The notes under the pieces are model-generated. The model did no database searches, had not been told where the DNA came from, and worked only from the letters and a program-made list of their open reading frames with translations. The position numbers and the translations under genes were made by a program. Source: Phycisphaeraceae bacterium (GTDB taxonomy: Bacteria > Planctomycetota > Phycisphaerae > Phycisphaerales > Zrk34). Taken from it: DNA of 64,000 bases. The stretch lies in contig JANQHD010000038.1 of NCBI GenBank assembly GCA_028282805.1, positions 1 through 64,000 of the forward strand, read 5' to 3'. This document shows, piece by piece, positions 35,597 through 44,122 of the stretch (the stretch's first letter is position 1; the number at the start of each line of letters is the position of its first letter).

Positions 35597-37993
35597 TTAC
35601 ACCGACTCTTGCGCCGTGCGGGCGATGATCTCGTTCTGAAGTTCGACGCTCAGGTCGCAGAAGTAGTCGCTGTACCCGGCGACGCGCACGATCAGGTGGC
35701 GGTAGCGCTCGGGGTGCGATTGCGCGTCGCGCAGCGTGTTGGCGTCGCACACGTTGAACTGCATGTGGTGGCCGTCCATGCGGAAGTACGCCCGCACCAG
35801 GCTCGCGAGGTGGGTGATGCCGTCTTCCCCGGCGAGCACGCTGGGCAAAAACTTCATGTTCAGTAGCGTCCCGCACGTGCGCAGCTGGTCCATCTTCGCG
35901 GCGCTGTTCACGACCGCGGTCGGGCCGTGGCGGTCGGCGCCCTGCACCGGCGAGATGCCTTCCGACACCGGTTCGCTCGCCTTGCGCCCGTCGGCCGATG
36001 CGCCTAAAACGCTGCCGAAGTAGATGTGGCAGGTGGTCGGCAGCATGTCGACGTGGTACTTACCGCCGCGCGTGTTCGGCCGGCCGTCGATCTCGGCGTG
36101 CAGCGCATCGAACACACGCTGCATGATCGCGTCCGCCTCGTCGAGGTCGTTGCCGTAGCGCGGCGTCTTGTTGGCCAGCGTCAGCCGCAGCGGTTCGTGG
36201 TCGGCGAAATCGTTGCCCAGCGCGTCGACCAGCTCGCCGAGCGCGATCGCGCCGTTTTCGTAAACGTGCGTCTTGATCGCCGACAGGCTGTCGGTGATGG
36301 TGCCGATGCCGACGCACTGGATGAAGCTGGTGTTGTAGCGCGGGCCGCCGTCGTTGTAGTCGCGGCCCTTTTGGATGCAGTCGTCGATCAGCACCGACAA
36401 GAACACCGCGGGCATCGACTTGGCGTACATCTGCTCGATGAACTGGTTGCCGGCAACCTTGATCTCGACGAAGTGCTTCAGTTGTTTCTCGAACGCGGCG
36501 AACAGGTCGTCGAAGGTGTCGAACGTGGCCGGGTCGCCGGTCGCCGGGCCGATGCGTTTGCCGGTGCGGGGGTCGACGCCGTTGTTGAGCGTGACCTCGA
36601 GCACCTTGGGGGTGTTGAAGTAGCCGGTGAGCACGTAGGCTTCCTTGCCGAACGCGCCGGTCTCGACGCAGCCGCTGGTGCCGCCGGCGCGGGCGTCTTC
36701 GATGGTCTTACCGCAGCGCACCATCTGCTCGACCACGCCGTCGGCGTTGAACACCGAGGGGTAGCCGTAGCCGTTACGGATCACCCGGCACGCGGCCTTC
36801 AAAAAGCTGTCGGGGTTCTTTCGGCTGAGTTGGATGTTGCCCTGCGGCTGGAGCAGGTGGACCTCGTCCATCACCTCGAGCATGAGGTACGACAGTTCGT
36901 TGACGCCGTCGCGCCCGTCGGCGAGCAGGCCGCCGAGGTTGATGTTGGTAAAGTCGTTGTACGTGCCGCTCTCTTCGGCGGTCACGCCCACCTTCGGCGG
37001 GGCGGGGTGGTTGTTGAACTTGATCCAGAAGCAGCTGAGCAGCTCCTTCGCCGACTCGCGCGTCAGCGAGCCGTCGGCCAAACCTTGCTCGTAGAACCCG
37101 ATCAGATGCCGGTCGAGGTGCCCGGGGTTCATCGCGTCCCAGCCGTTGAGTTCGGTGATCGTGCCCAGGTGCATGAACCAGTACATCTGCAGCGCCTCGT
37201 GGAAGTCGCGCGGCGGTTCGGCGGGCACGCGCCGGCACACCTCGGCGATGCGCTCCAGCTCGCCGCGCCGCGCATTGTTGTCGCACTCCTCGGCCAATTG
37301 CTCCGCCAGCTCCGCGTGACGCCGGGCGAAGTCGATCACCGCGTCGCACGCGATGAGCATGGCGCTCAGCTCTTCCCGCTTGGCCGAGGCCTCGGGGTCG
37401 GCCACGAAGTCGATCGCGTCGAGCGCTTGTTGGATGTCCCGCTTAAACGAGTTCAGGCCCTTGTCGTAGAACTTGCCGTCGAGCGTGGTGTGGCCGGGGG
37501 CGCGCTGCTCCATGAACTCGGTGAACACGCCGGCCTCGTAGGCGTCGTTCCACTCGGCGCTGAGCCCCGCGAAGATGCGATCGCGCATCGTCCGGCCTTG
37601 CCAGAACGGGATCACCTTCTGCTCGTACGCCTCGATGTCGGCGTCGTCGACGAGGTAGCGCGTCATGGGGCGCTGGTTCAAAATACGCAGGTCCTCGGCG
37701 GTGTGGCAGGTCAGCTCTGGGTAGGTCGGCACGGCCTTGGGCTTGGGGCCGCGCTCGCCGACGATGAGTTCGCCGTCGCCGATGTAAAGCGTCTTGTGGC
37801 GGTAGAGGTACGCCAGCGCCTTGGCGCGCGTCACGGGGATCGAGTCCTTGGCGTGGTGCTTGGCGTAATACTCGGTGATGAGCACGGCGCGCTCGCTGGA
37901 AAGCGTGACCGGCGCCTCGAAGCTCTGCTGTCGCAGGCGGGCGATGCGCTCGGTGATCGCGGGGGTTTCAGCGGTTTGCGTGGGCGGGTTCAT
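35597..37993 (-). CDS. hypD: Glycyl radical enzyme, probable trans-4-hydroxy-L-proline dehydratase
   Basis: 798 aa. The glycyl radical loop is RVAGYSDYF (G773) and the active Cys/Glu are in SGCVETGAFG (C442, E444), so it belongs to the dehydratase type, not pyruvate formate-lyase (which has CC). The residues I recall for Clostridioides difficile HypD (His160, Asp278, Ser334, Phe340, Cys434, Glu436, Tyr450, Gly765) all recur here shifted by eight: H168, D286, S342, F348, C442, E444, Y458, G773. It would dehydrate hydroxyproline, as from collagen, to pyrroline-5-carboxylate. The usual proC partner is absent. It overlaps the activase gene by 26 bases. Oxygen-sensitive, cytoplasmic. Confidence 0.8.
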   Translation of the reverse strand: MNPPTQTAETPAITERIARLRQQSFEAPVTLSSERAVLITEYYAKHHAKDSIPVTRAKALAYLYRHKTLYIGDGELIVGERGPKPKAVPTYPELTCHTAEDLRILNQRPMTRYLVDDADIEAYEQKVIPFWQGRTMRDRIFAGLSAEWNDAYEAGVFTEFMEQRAPGHTTLDGKFYDKGLNSFKRDIQQALDAIDFVADPEASAKREELSAMLIACDAVIDFARRHAELAEQLAEECDNNARRGELERIAEVCRRVPAEPPRDFHEALQMYWFMHLGTITELNGWDAMNPGHLDRHLIGFYEQGLADGSLTRESAKELLSCFWIKFNNHPAPPKVGVTAEESGTYNDFTNINLGGLLADGRDGVNELSYLMLEVMDEVHLLQPQGNIQLSRKNPDSFLKAACRVIRNGYGYPSVFNADGVVEQMVRCGKTIEDARAGGTSGCVETGAFGKEAYVLTGYFNTPKVLEVTLNNGVDPRTGKRIGPATGDPATFDTFDDLFAAFEKQLKHFVEIKVAGNQFIEQMYAKSMPAVFLSVLIDDCIQKGRDYNDGGPRYNTSFIQCVGIGTITDSLSAIKTHVYENGAIALGELVDALGNDFADHEPLRLTLANKTPRYGNDLDEADAIMQRVFDALHAEIDGRPNTRGGKYHVDMLPTTCHIYFGSVLGASADGRKASEPVSEGISPVQGADRHGPTAVVNSAAKMDQLRTCGTLLNMKFLPSVLAGEDGITHLASLVRAYFRMDGHHMQFNVCDANTLRDAQSHPERYRHLIVRVAGYSDYFCDLSVELQNEIIARTAQESV

Positions 37994-38912
37994 CGGATCG
38001 GTCTCCGTGGTAAGTCACGTTCAAACTGCGATTGACAAAAGGCTCGGCGAACTTCGCCAATTCGGCGGCGGTCGGCGTGTGCACGTCGCCGGGCATGGGC
38101 TGCGACAGGTCCAGCCGCAGGTACTTGCTGCGCGCCATGGGGTGGTAGGCCAGCAGTCGCACGCTCGGCGGTCGGTCCAGCCCGGCGAGGAACCGAGCGG
38201 TAGCGCGGGCGTTGTCGTGGTCGTCGTTGACGCCGGGGATCACCGGCACGCGGACCTCGACGCCGGCCCCGGTCCCCGCCAGCGCCACGAGGTTGTCGAG
38301 GATCAGCCGATTCGTCGCGCCCGTGGCCTTGCGGTGCGCCTCGTCGTCCATGTGTTTCACGTCGTACAGAAAAAGCTCGGCGTGCTCGGCGGCGCGCAGC
38401 AGCGACTCGCTCGGCACGCAGCCGCAGGTATCGACCGCGCGGTGCAGGCCGCGCTCGCCGCAGCGCCGCAGCAGTTCGATCGCGAACTCGCTCTGCACCA
38501 ACGGTTCGCCGCCCGACAGCGTCACGCCGCCGCCCGACTCGTCGTAGAACGCCGCGTCGCGGCATACCTCGGCCAGCACCTCGTCGACGGTCATGTCTCG
38601 CCCGATCGCCTCGGTCGCGTGCGAGGGGCAGGCTTCGGCGCAGCTCAGGCAGCGGATACACCGCTCGAGGTTGCGCTGTTGGCCGACCGCGTCGTTACGC
38701 TGCAGGGCGTCCGACGGGCAGGCGTCGACGCACAGGTCACACGCGATGCACGAATCGCCGCGCCACTGGAACTCGATGTCAGGCGACTGGCTCTCGGGGT
38801 TGTGGCACCACGCGCAGCGCAGCGGGCAGCCCTTGAGGAACACCGTCGTGCGGATGCCCGGCCCGTCGTGGACCGCGTAGCGCTTGATGTCGAACACGCG
38901 TCCGGTGTGCAT
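37968..38912 (-). CDS. Glycyl-radical-enzyme activating enzyme (radical SAM)
   Basis: 314 aa, start at the ATG at 38912; the frame is open further upstream through non-coding sequence. The radical SAM cluster motif is GCPLRCAWCHNPES (C-x3-C-x2-C) near 30, followed by a ferredoxin-like insert with two CxxCxxCxxxCP clusters (SCIACDLCVDACP, RCIRCLSCAEACP), typical of activases of dehydratase-type glycyl radical enzymes. SGGEPL binds SAM. It installs the glycyl radical on the adjacent enzyme and would be the HypE counterpart. A weak TATTAT lies upstream on the minus strand near 38952-38957. Confidence 0.9.
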   Translation of the reverse strand: MHTGRVFDIKRYAVHDGPGIRTTVFLKGCPLRCAWCHNPESQSPDIEFQWRGDSCIACDLCVDACPSDALQRNDAVGQQRNLERCIRCLSCAEACPSHATEAIGRDMTVDEVLAEVCRDAAFYDESGGGVTLSGGEPLVQSEFAIELLRRCGERGLHRAVDTCGCVPSESLLRAAEHAELFLYDVKHMDDEAHRKATGATNRLILDNLVALAGTGAGVEVRVPVIPGVNDDHDNARATARFLAGLDRPPSVRLLAYHPMARSKYLRLDLSQPMPGDVHTPTAAELAKFAEPFVNRSLNVTYHGDRSDEPAHANR

Positions 38913-40055
38913 GGGTGCGGCCTGCGTTGGTCGTGAGCGACAAGAACCTGAATAATACACCATCCTATCCGTAAATATGCCGCGATTCCCGTGTTTTTCC
39001 GGGCGAGGGCGGTTTCGCGAGTGCGGGGCGCAAAACGGGAATAGAACCCGCGCCGCCACACACCCCCAAGGTGGTCGATCGGGGCATGTGAAGGGTCGGG
39101 ACACAAGCCACCATCCCCCCAGTCCCTGCCGGTCGAATCCCCCCTCGGCCGGCACGGCAGCTTGCGGGCTGCCGAGAGACACGAAACCCCGCGGTCACCG
39201 ATCGCGGGGTTGTCGTTGGTGGCGTGATGAGCGCATAAAAAAGAAAGAGAAACGCTGAGCGTTTCTCTCTCTGTCCCCAGCCTTCACTCTCTCTCTGACC
39301 AACCAGCCAGTCTCTCTTCACCTGGATAAGCGTCCAGGCAACGCCAAGGCCGAGGTCACTGGGTCTTCAATTGGCGCGTGGAAAGCCTCTCATCTCTTAA
39401 CACGCACGTGGAAAATGTAGCCCACAACTTCGGGGATGTCAAGAAAACTGAGCAATTTCGCGGCCAACGTGCGAAACAACCGAGCGAATAAAAACCCGCG
39501 CTGTTCCGTTAAGAGCAACGCGGGCGGCTGGTGTAGAGAGAGAGAGAATATCGTCGAAAGGCTCGTCAAAAACCTTTCCTGGCACATGAAATCACACGGT
39601 CTTGTGAGAACCTGATTGTGGCTGATACGTAGCGTCAGCAGACTGGCAGAACACCAGCTTCATCTTACAACGCGTAGCCATTAAGGGCCCTCGTCTCTCC
39701 GTCCCTAGTTGTTTGCGATGATTCTTGGGAGATATCCCTCTCGCCTCCAATCATCATTACTGATGCAAAAGTAACACCCCCAGCGACAATGTCAAATGGT
39801 TTTTGCGATATGCGAAGCAAGTTATTTAAATCACCTGTTGGCAGGCGCTTGCACCGCGCGGTCGGCCTTGTCAATTTAGTCACATTTCCCGTTATAGGAC
39901 CGGGCTTGAGCGGCTCGATTAACCAAATAATAACCAAGCATTTACGTGTTTTCGCGGCATTCGGGGCGGCGTGATGCGCTACCCGTGGGACGCAAATCAA
40001 CGTCTCGGCGTCCACGATTCGGCCTGTCAATTGCGCTGCGGCGCCACGCGCCGAC
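38913..40055. other. Long non-coding stretch with several hairpins
   Basis: No gene supported over 1.1 kb. Visible structure includes AACCCCGCG/CGCGGGGTT (39185-39211) and GAGAAACGC/GCGTTTCTC (39247-39267), the latter with a T-run on the minus strand. CCCGCG/CGCGGG (39495-39524), followed on the minus strand by TTTTTATT, is probably a leftward terminator. (CT)n/(GA)n tracts lie at 39262-39320 and 39536-39550. Around 39700-39980 GC drops markedly, with TTGACA-like words on the minus strand. A leftward small RNA ending at 39495 is possible. The hypE-hypD promoter lies at the left end. Confidence 0.5.
39495..39524 (-). terminator. Leftward terminator-like hairpin
   Basis: CCCGCG (39495-39500) pairs with CGCGGG (39519-39524). 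Read leftwards the stem is followed by TTTTTATT. No coding gene ends here, so it suggests an untranslated leftward transcript. Confidence 0.5.
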
Positions 40056-40469
40056 TTACGCCTGGTGGTTGGTGAACACGGCGAACGTCGTGCTGCGCAG
40101 GAACGTTTGCAACTGCTCGTTGAACTCGACCAGCTTGTCGTGCAGCGGGCAGGGTTCACGGTTGCCGCACCAGCCCGGGCCGAACGGGCAGGTCATCTGG
40201 TCGTCGGTGCGCTCGAAGACCGCGGCCACGTCGAACAGGCTGATTTCTTCGGGTTTGTGCGCCAACGCATAGCCGCCGCCGGGCCCCGGGGCGCCGGTGA
40301 CCAGGCCGAACTGGCTGAGCGTGGTCAACAGCTTGGCGACCAACGGCTGGGGCAGGTTGCGCGTCTTGGCGATGTCGTGCGACGAGAGGCGTTGATCCTG
40401 GTCGTACACCTCGGCAAGCCGGCTCATCGCCGAGATCGCGCTTTGCGTGCTCTTGCCGTACTTGATCAT
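40056..40469 (-). CDS. Rrf2-family transcriptional regulator
   Basis: 137 aa. N-terminal winged helix (SSHDIAKTRNLPQPLVAKLLTTLSQFGLV, with the family GPGGGYAL wing). It carries three Cys in MTCPFGPGWCGNREPC, the position where IscR/NsrR hold an Fe-S cluster, with spacing C-x6-C-x5-C. Last gene of the leftward respiratory operon (four bases after the nrfD-like stop). It may sense NO, oxygen or Fe-S status and control this divergent nitrate locus. The regulatory target is inference from position. Confidence 0.88.
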   Translation of the reverse strand: MIKYGKSTQSAISAMSRLAEVYDQDQRLSSHDIAKTRNLPQPLVAKLLTTLSQFGLVTGAPGPGGGYALAHKPEEISLFDVAAVFERTDDQMTCPFGPGWCGNREPCPLHDKLVEFNEQLQTFLRSTTFAVFTNHQA

Positions 40470-40473
40470 GCCG

Positions 40474-41736
40474 TCATGCGCTCGCGTCCAACGATTCTTT
40501 GCCCGAGAAGATCGGGATCGCGATCTTCAGGGCCACGGTAAACACCATCAAACCGAACGCCCAGATGCCCACGGTGATCCGCCACTCGGTCAGGCTCGGA
40601 GCATACTCGACAACCTCGTGCAGCGTCGAGGGCACGAACGCGGGCACGATCAGGCCCATGCCCTTTTCGATCCACAGGCCCACGAACGCGAAGACGCACG
40701 CGGCGACCAACATCTTCGGCTTGTCGTACACCTTCGGGCACAGAAGCAACAACGCCGCAAGAACCGTCAGCACGATCGACGCCCAGATCCAAGGCACCAA
40801 CCCGTTCTGCCCGTGCAACCCGAAGTACAGATACTCGGCCGACGCGATGTGCGCCCCGCCGGTGTAGAACTCGGTGAAGATCTCGCTGACGATCATGAGC
40901 AGGCTGATGAGGATGGTGACGCGCATGATGTTGACCAGCGTGCGCACGGGGCGCTGGGAGAAGCGGACCCCGCCGAAGTACCGCATCGCCATCAGCGCCA
41001 GCACGATGAACGCCGGGCCCGACACAAACGCCGAGGCGAGGAACCGCGGCGCCATCAACGCCGTGTTCCAGAACGGCCGGCCGCCCAGCCCGCAGTACAG
41101 GAACGCGGTGACGGTGTGGATCGAGATCGCCCAGACGATCGAGACGTACACGAACGGCAGGTACCACTTCTTGGCCGGGCGTTGGCCGCGGAACTTGGTG
41201 TACAGCAAGTACCCGGCGATGTGCAGGTTCAGCAGCAGGTAGCCGTTGAGCACGATCACGTCCCACGTGAGCATGGAGATCGGCCAGTTGAACCGCCCGA
41301 GGCCCGGGATCAGGTGCCAGAACCGGTCGGGCCGGCCGAGGTCGACGGTCACGAACGCGAGGCACATGAAGATCGCCGCGATGGCCAGCAGCTCGCCGAC
41401 GATGACCACGTCGTGCATGTCGTCGTCGCGGTAGAGGTAGGCGGGGATCACCATCATCACCGCGCCCGCGGCGACGCCGACCATGAAGGTGAAGTTCGCG
41501 ATGTACAGGCCCCACGACACGTGGTCGCTCATGCCCGTCACCGCCATGCCGTCGCGCACCTGCACGGCCCAGGCGTGCACGCCAACCAACCACGCGGCGG
41601 TCAGCAGCGTCATCCACCCGTAAAACAAGGGCGTTCCGTCGGTGGCCAGCCGCAGCGACCGCAGGATAAAACGCCCGTAGCTGGTCGCGTGGCCGGGCAG
41701 GGCGGTCGCGCTGACGGCGGCGGCTTCGGCGCTCAT
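40474..41736 (-). CDS. NrfD/PsrC-family polytopic quinol-interacting membrane protein
   Basis: 420 aa, AAGGAG ten bases before the ATG. About ten membrane helices, starting FYGWMTLLTAAWLVGVHAW and including the family stretch DLGRPDRFWHL near 130 and RFLASAFVSGPAFI near 225. NrfD-type subunits bind menaquinol and pass electrons to a partner ferredoxin subunit. It is co-encoded with the Tat-exported ferredoxin and the four-haem cytochrome, so it is the likely quinol site of a NapA-feeding complex. The start overlaps the cupin gene stop by four bases. Confidence 0.9.
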   Translation of the reverse strand: MSAEAAAVSATALPGHATSYGRFILRSLRLATDGTPLFYGWMTLLTAAWLVGVHAWAVQVRDGMAVTGMSDHVSWGLYIANFTFMVGVAAGAVMMVIPAYLYRDDDMHDVVIVGELLAIAAIFMCLAFVTVDLGRPDRFWHLIPGLGRFNWPISMLTWDVIVLNGYLLLNLHIAGYLLYTKFRGQRPAKKWYLPFVYVSIVWAISIHTVTAFLYCGLGGRPFWNTALMAPRFLASAFVSGPAFIVLALMAMRYFGGVRFSQRPVRTLVNIMRVTILISLLMIVSEIFTEFYTGGAHIASAEYLYFGLHGQNGLVPWIWASIVLTVLAALLLLCPKVYDKPKMLVAACVFAFVGLWIEKGMGLIVPAFVPSTLHEVVEYAPSLTEWRITVGIWAFGLMVFTVALKIAIPIFSGKESLDASA

Positions 41737-42077
41737 GCGTTGGGCTCCTTGACCAGCGTCAACAGGAAACGCGTGGCGGTGATCGCGTCGAGGTCGTGCG
41801 GCTCGTTGGGCGGCATGACCAGCCAGTCGTGCGGGCCCAGCTCGCGGTCGCACCCACCGACGCCGAAGCGCAGCCGACCATCGAGCACCTGCACCACCGC
41901 GATGTACGGGGCTCGGTGTTCGCTGATCGACTGGCCGGCGTCCATGGCGAAGACGACTTGGCGGATCGCCTCCGTGTTCACGAGCGGCTTGCTCACGATC
42001 GCATCGGCCACCACCTCGGCGGCCTCGAGCAGGTTGGCCTGCTCCACTTGTTCGGTTGTGTACAGCGCTTCGGCCAT
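41733..42077 (-). CDS. Cupin-domain protein
   Basis: 114 aa. A single small cupin: SISEHRAPYIAVVQVLDGRLRFGVGG (motif 1 region) and DWLVMPPNEPHDLDAI (motif 2) with His in each. Motif 1 lacks the usual HxH pair, so metal binding is uncertain. It is sandwiched in the operon between the ferredoxin and NrfD-like genes with overlaps, which implies a role linked to this complex, for example sensing or assembly. This is not known for the family. Confidence 0.8.
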   Translation of the reverse strand: MAEALYTTEQVEQANLLEAAEVVADAIVSKPLVNTEAIRQVVFAMDAGQSISEHRAPYIAVVQVLDGRLRFGVGGCDRELGPHDWLVMPPNEPHDLDAITATRFLLTLVKEPNA

Positions 42078-42081
42078 CGGT

Positions 42082-43011
42082 TTACTCGTCGAAGAAGTAG
42101 AAGAACTGCGGCCGCGTGCCGAGCTCTTCTTTCAGCACGAACACACGCTTGTTTTCCAGCACCCAGCGGACCTCGGAATCCTTGTCGAGCACGTTGCCGA
42201 ACACCCGCGCCCCGGTCGGGCACGCCTCGAGGCACGCCGGCAGTCGGCCTTGGCGCGTGCGGTGCAGGCAGAAGGTGCACTTCTCCATCGTGCCGCGCGG
42301 GCGGACACGGTTCGACAGGTACGATTGATCCGGGTTGATCTGGTCGGCGGGGACCTCGGGCTTGGTCCAGTTGAACCGCCGCGCGTGGTAGGGGCACGCC
42401 GCCTCGCAGTACCGGCAGCCGATGCACCAGTTGTAGTCGACGACCACGATGCCGTCGTCTTCCTGCCACGTCGCTTCGACCGGGCACACGTCCGTGCAGG
42501 GCGGCTCGGCGCACTGCTGGCACTGGATCGGCATGTAGTACTTGTCCGGCTGCGGCACCGGGTGGTCGTAGTCGGCGTTGCCCTTCTCCAGGTCCACCGA
42601 GCCTTTGCTCATCTCCAGCACGCGGATGTAGCTGTTGTTGCTGGGCCGGTCGTGGTTGTTCTCGATGTGGCAGGCCTCGGCGCACTTGCGGCAGCCGATG
42701 CAGATCGACAGGTTCAGCGCGTAAGCGAACCGCACGCCGGGCTGGGGGCGGTAGTCGTTGATCTCGACGTCCGCGCCGTAGTCTTTTTTCGTTTCTTCCT
42801 TGAGCCGGGCGATGACCTTCGCCAACTCGTCGGGCGTCATTTCCTTGTAGTGCTTCTGAAGGAAGTCGTCGATCGACGTTTCCTGCGCGGCCCATTCGGC
42901 GATCGGGGCAACCGCGACGGCGAAGGCCGCGGCGCCGAGCGTGGCGCCGGTGGCCTTGAGCATCGTGCGGCGGTTGAGCACCGGCAGCGAATGTTTTTTC
43001 TCATCACTCAT
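42082..43011 (-). CDS. Tat-exported four-cluster ferredoxin subunit (NrfC/DsrO/PsrB type)
   Basis: 309 aa. The N-terminus has NRRTMLKATGATLGAAAF, a twin-arginine signal. Four 4Fe-4S motif groups follow: SICIGCRKCAEACH, QCQQCAEPPCTDVCP, CIGCRYCEAACP and CTFCLHRTRQGRLPACLEACP. It relays electrons between the NrfD-type membrane subunit and the periplasmic cytochrome. It overlaps the upstream cytochrome gene by eight bases and precedes the cupin gene by four. Confidence 0.92.
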   Translation of the reverse strand: MSDEKKHSLPVLNRRTMLKATGATLGAAAFAVAVAPIAEWAAQETSIDDFLQKHYKEMTPDELAKVIARLKEETKKDYGADVEINDYRPQPGVRFAYALNLSICIGCRKCAEACHIENNHDRPSNNSYIRVLEMSKGSVDLEKGNADYDHPVPQPDKYYMPIQCQQCAEPPCTDVCPVEATWQEDDGIVVVDYNWCIGCRYCEAACPYHARRFNWTKPEVPADQINPDQSYLSNRVRPRGTMEKCTFCLHRTRQGRLPACLEACPTGARVFGNVLDKDSEVRWVLENKRVFVLKEELGTRPQFFYFFDE

Positions 43012-43660
43012 GGCCGGCCTCCTCGCCCCCGCCCCCGCCCCCGGAAACGCCTTGGCGCAGGAACCGGTCGTTCGGTCGCAGCACGGGCATCACCTGCGGG
43101 TACTGCGGGGCGTGGGGGTCGTGGCAGTCGATGCAGTTGTTGCGGTAGCGACCGCCTTGGGTCAGGTCCCAGTAGCCGACCATCCCGCCGTGCGAGCCGT
43201 GCTGGTAGTCGCGGTGTTGCGGGCCGTGGCACTGGGCGCAGAGCGACATGACCTGTGCGTAGGGCAGGGGCCGACCGTCGGCGAGGCGCAGCTGGCGATA
43301 GTCATCGCGGTTGTGGCAGGCCAGGCAGCTGAGGTTACCGTGGTTGGTGTTCAGGCCTTGGTGGAACTCGGTCAGCTGCTGGCCGTCGGTGAGTTGCGGG
43401 TTGGGCGGCCGAGTGGCGTGGCAGGTCGAGCAGTTGGCAAGGATGGGCTTGCCAACCGCGTCGACCTTACCGGTATCCACCATAGGCGGCCCGTCGGGCT
43501 GGTGGATGATGACGGGGTGTTTCACGGCCGGCGTCGCTGCGGGGGCCGGGTCGGCCGGGGGCGGCGTGAGCCCCTTTTCCGCGCGAACGATCACCACGAT
43601 GATCGCGGCAATAGCCAACGGGGCGAGCAGGTTTCGCCATCGCAGCGCCTGTTTTTGCAC
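43004..43660 (-). CDS. Membrane-anchored four-haem cytochrome c
   Basis: 218 aa. An N-terminal anchor helix (LLAPLAIAAIIVVIV) and a Pro/Ala-rich linker precede four CxxCH sites (CSTCH, CLACH, CAQCH, CIDCH). No match to NapC/NirT or NrfH signatures. It is the first gene of the leftward operon and starts about 190 bases from napD. It probably passes electrons from the NrfD/ferredoxin pair to NapB or NapA. The C-terminus is a Gly-rich tail encoded by C-rich repeats. Confidence 0.85.
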   Translation of the reverse strand: MQKQALRWRNLLAPLAIAAIIVVIVRAEKGLTPPPADPAPAATPAVKHPVIIHQPDGPPMVDTGKVDAVGKPILANCSTCHATRPPNPQLTDGQQLTEFHQGLNTNHGNLSCLACHNRDDYRQLRLADGRPLPYAQVMSLCAQCHGPQHRDYQHGSHGGMVGYWDLTQGGRYRNNCIDCHDPHAPQYPQVMPVLRPNDRFLRQGVSGGGGGGEEAGHE

Positions 43661-43751
43661 GGTTTCCTGCTCCTTGCGAAGCCGAGTCGAGCTTGGAGTT
43701 GGGTCGAGCGACCCGCCTCGATTGTCAAGCTACCGGGCGGGCGAGAAATAT

Positions 43752-43771
43752 TCAAGAGAAATTACTCTTGA
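43752..43771. promoter_or_regulatory. Perfect inverted repeat, candidate operator
   Basis: TCAAGAG (43752-43758) and CTCTTGA (43765-43771) around AAATTA. It is a 7-bp perfect dyad in the AT-rich gap between the divergent respiratory operons, five bases from an FNR-type box. A dimeric regulator such as the local Rrf2 protein could bind it. Confidence 0.55.
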
Positions 43772-43775
43772 TTTC

Positions 43776-43789
43776 TTGAAATAATTCAA
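43776..43789. promoter_or_regulatory. FNR/CRP-type binding site
   Basis: TTGAAATAATTCAA has the TTGA-N6-TCAA form of FNR/Dnr boxes (consensus TTGAT-N4-ATCAA). Its centre lies about 64 bases before the napD start, a plausible position for activation by an anaerobic regulator. No FNR gene lies in the window. Confidence 0.6.
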
Positions 43790-43846
43790 ACGAGTTGATA
43801 CATTCAAAGTCAATGGCCCGGTTCGGGCCCGGTTGGAGACCCAAAC

Positions 43847-44122
43847 ATGCCTGTCAGTGGACTCGTCGCCACCGTCGAGCCCTCGGCCGATGTCGAGGCG
43901 GTTCGTCTTGCGCTGGGACGTGAGCCGGCCGTGCAACTCGGCAAGACCGACGGCCGGCGCATCCCCCTCGTGGTCGACACACCCGATCCGCAAACCGACA
44001 AGCGCGTCTGGCAACGGCTTAACGCGGTGCCCGGACTGCTGCACCTCGACGTGGTCTTCGTCGGTTTCGATGAAGACCGCCAACCCGACTGTCAACACAA
44101 CCCGGCCTTGGAGATCGCCTGA
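43847..44122 (+). CDS. napD: NapD, chaperone for NapA export
   Basis: 91 aa, GGAG before the ATG. Small ferredoxin-fold protein with the NapD pattern: MPVSGLVATVEP at the start and a VPGLLHLDVVFVGFDED strand near 65. It binds the NapA Tat signal and holds back export until cofactor insertion. The stop overlaps the napA ATG by one base. Confidence 0.87.
   Translation: MPVSGLVATVEPSADVEAVRLALGREPAVQLGKTDGRRIPLVVDTPDPQTDKRVWQRLNAVPGLLHLDVVFVGFDEDRQPDCQHNPALEIA

Noticed and set aside
36026-38035. A 669-codon open frame antisense to the glycyl radical enzyme
   Set aside because: Low-complexity product (Val/Ala/Arg/Gly) and no start signal, while the opposite strand has clear active-site motifs.
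39030-39165. tmRNA or tRNA on the minus strand
   Set aside because: GGATTCGACCGG near 39145 and a GGGTTCTATTCCCG arm near 39045 resemble tmRNA ends. They are only about 110 nt apart, no tag frame fits, acceptor halves do not pair and T-loop position 57 is not a purine.
39665-39757. A 30-codon frame starting MMIGGERDIS on the minus strand
   Set aside because: No Shine-Dalgarno, no similarity and no coupling to a gene.
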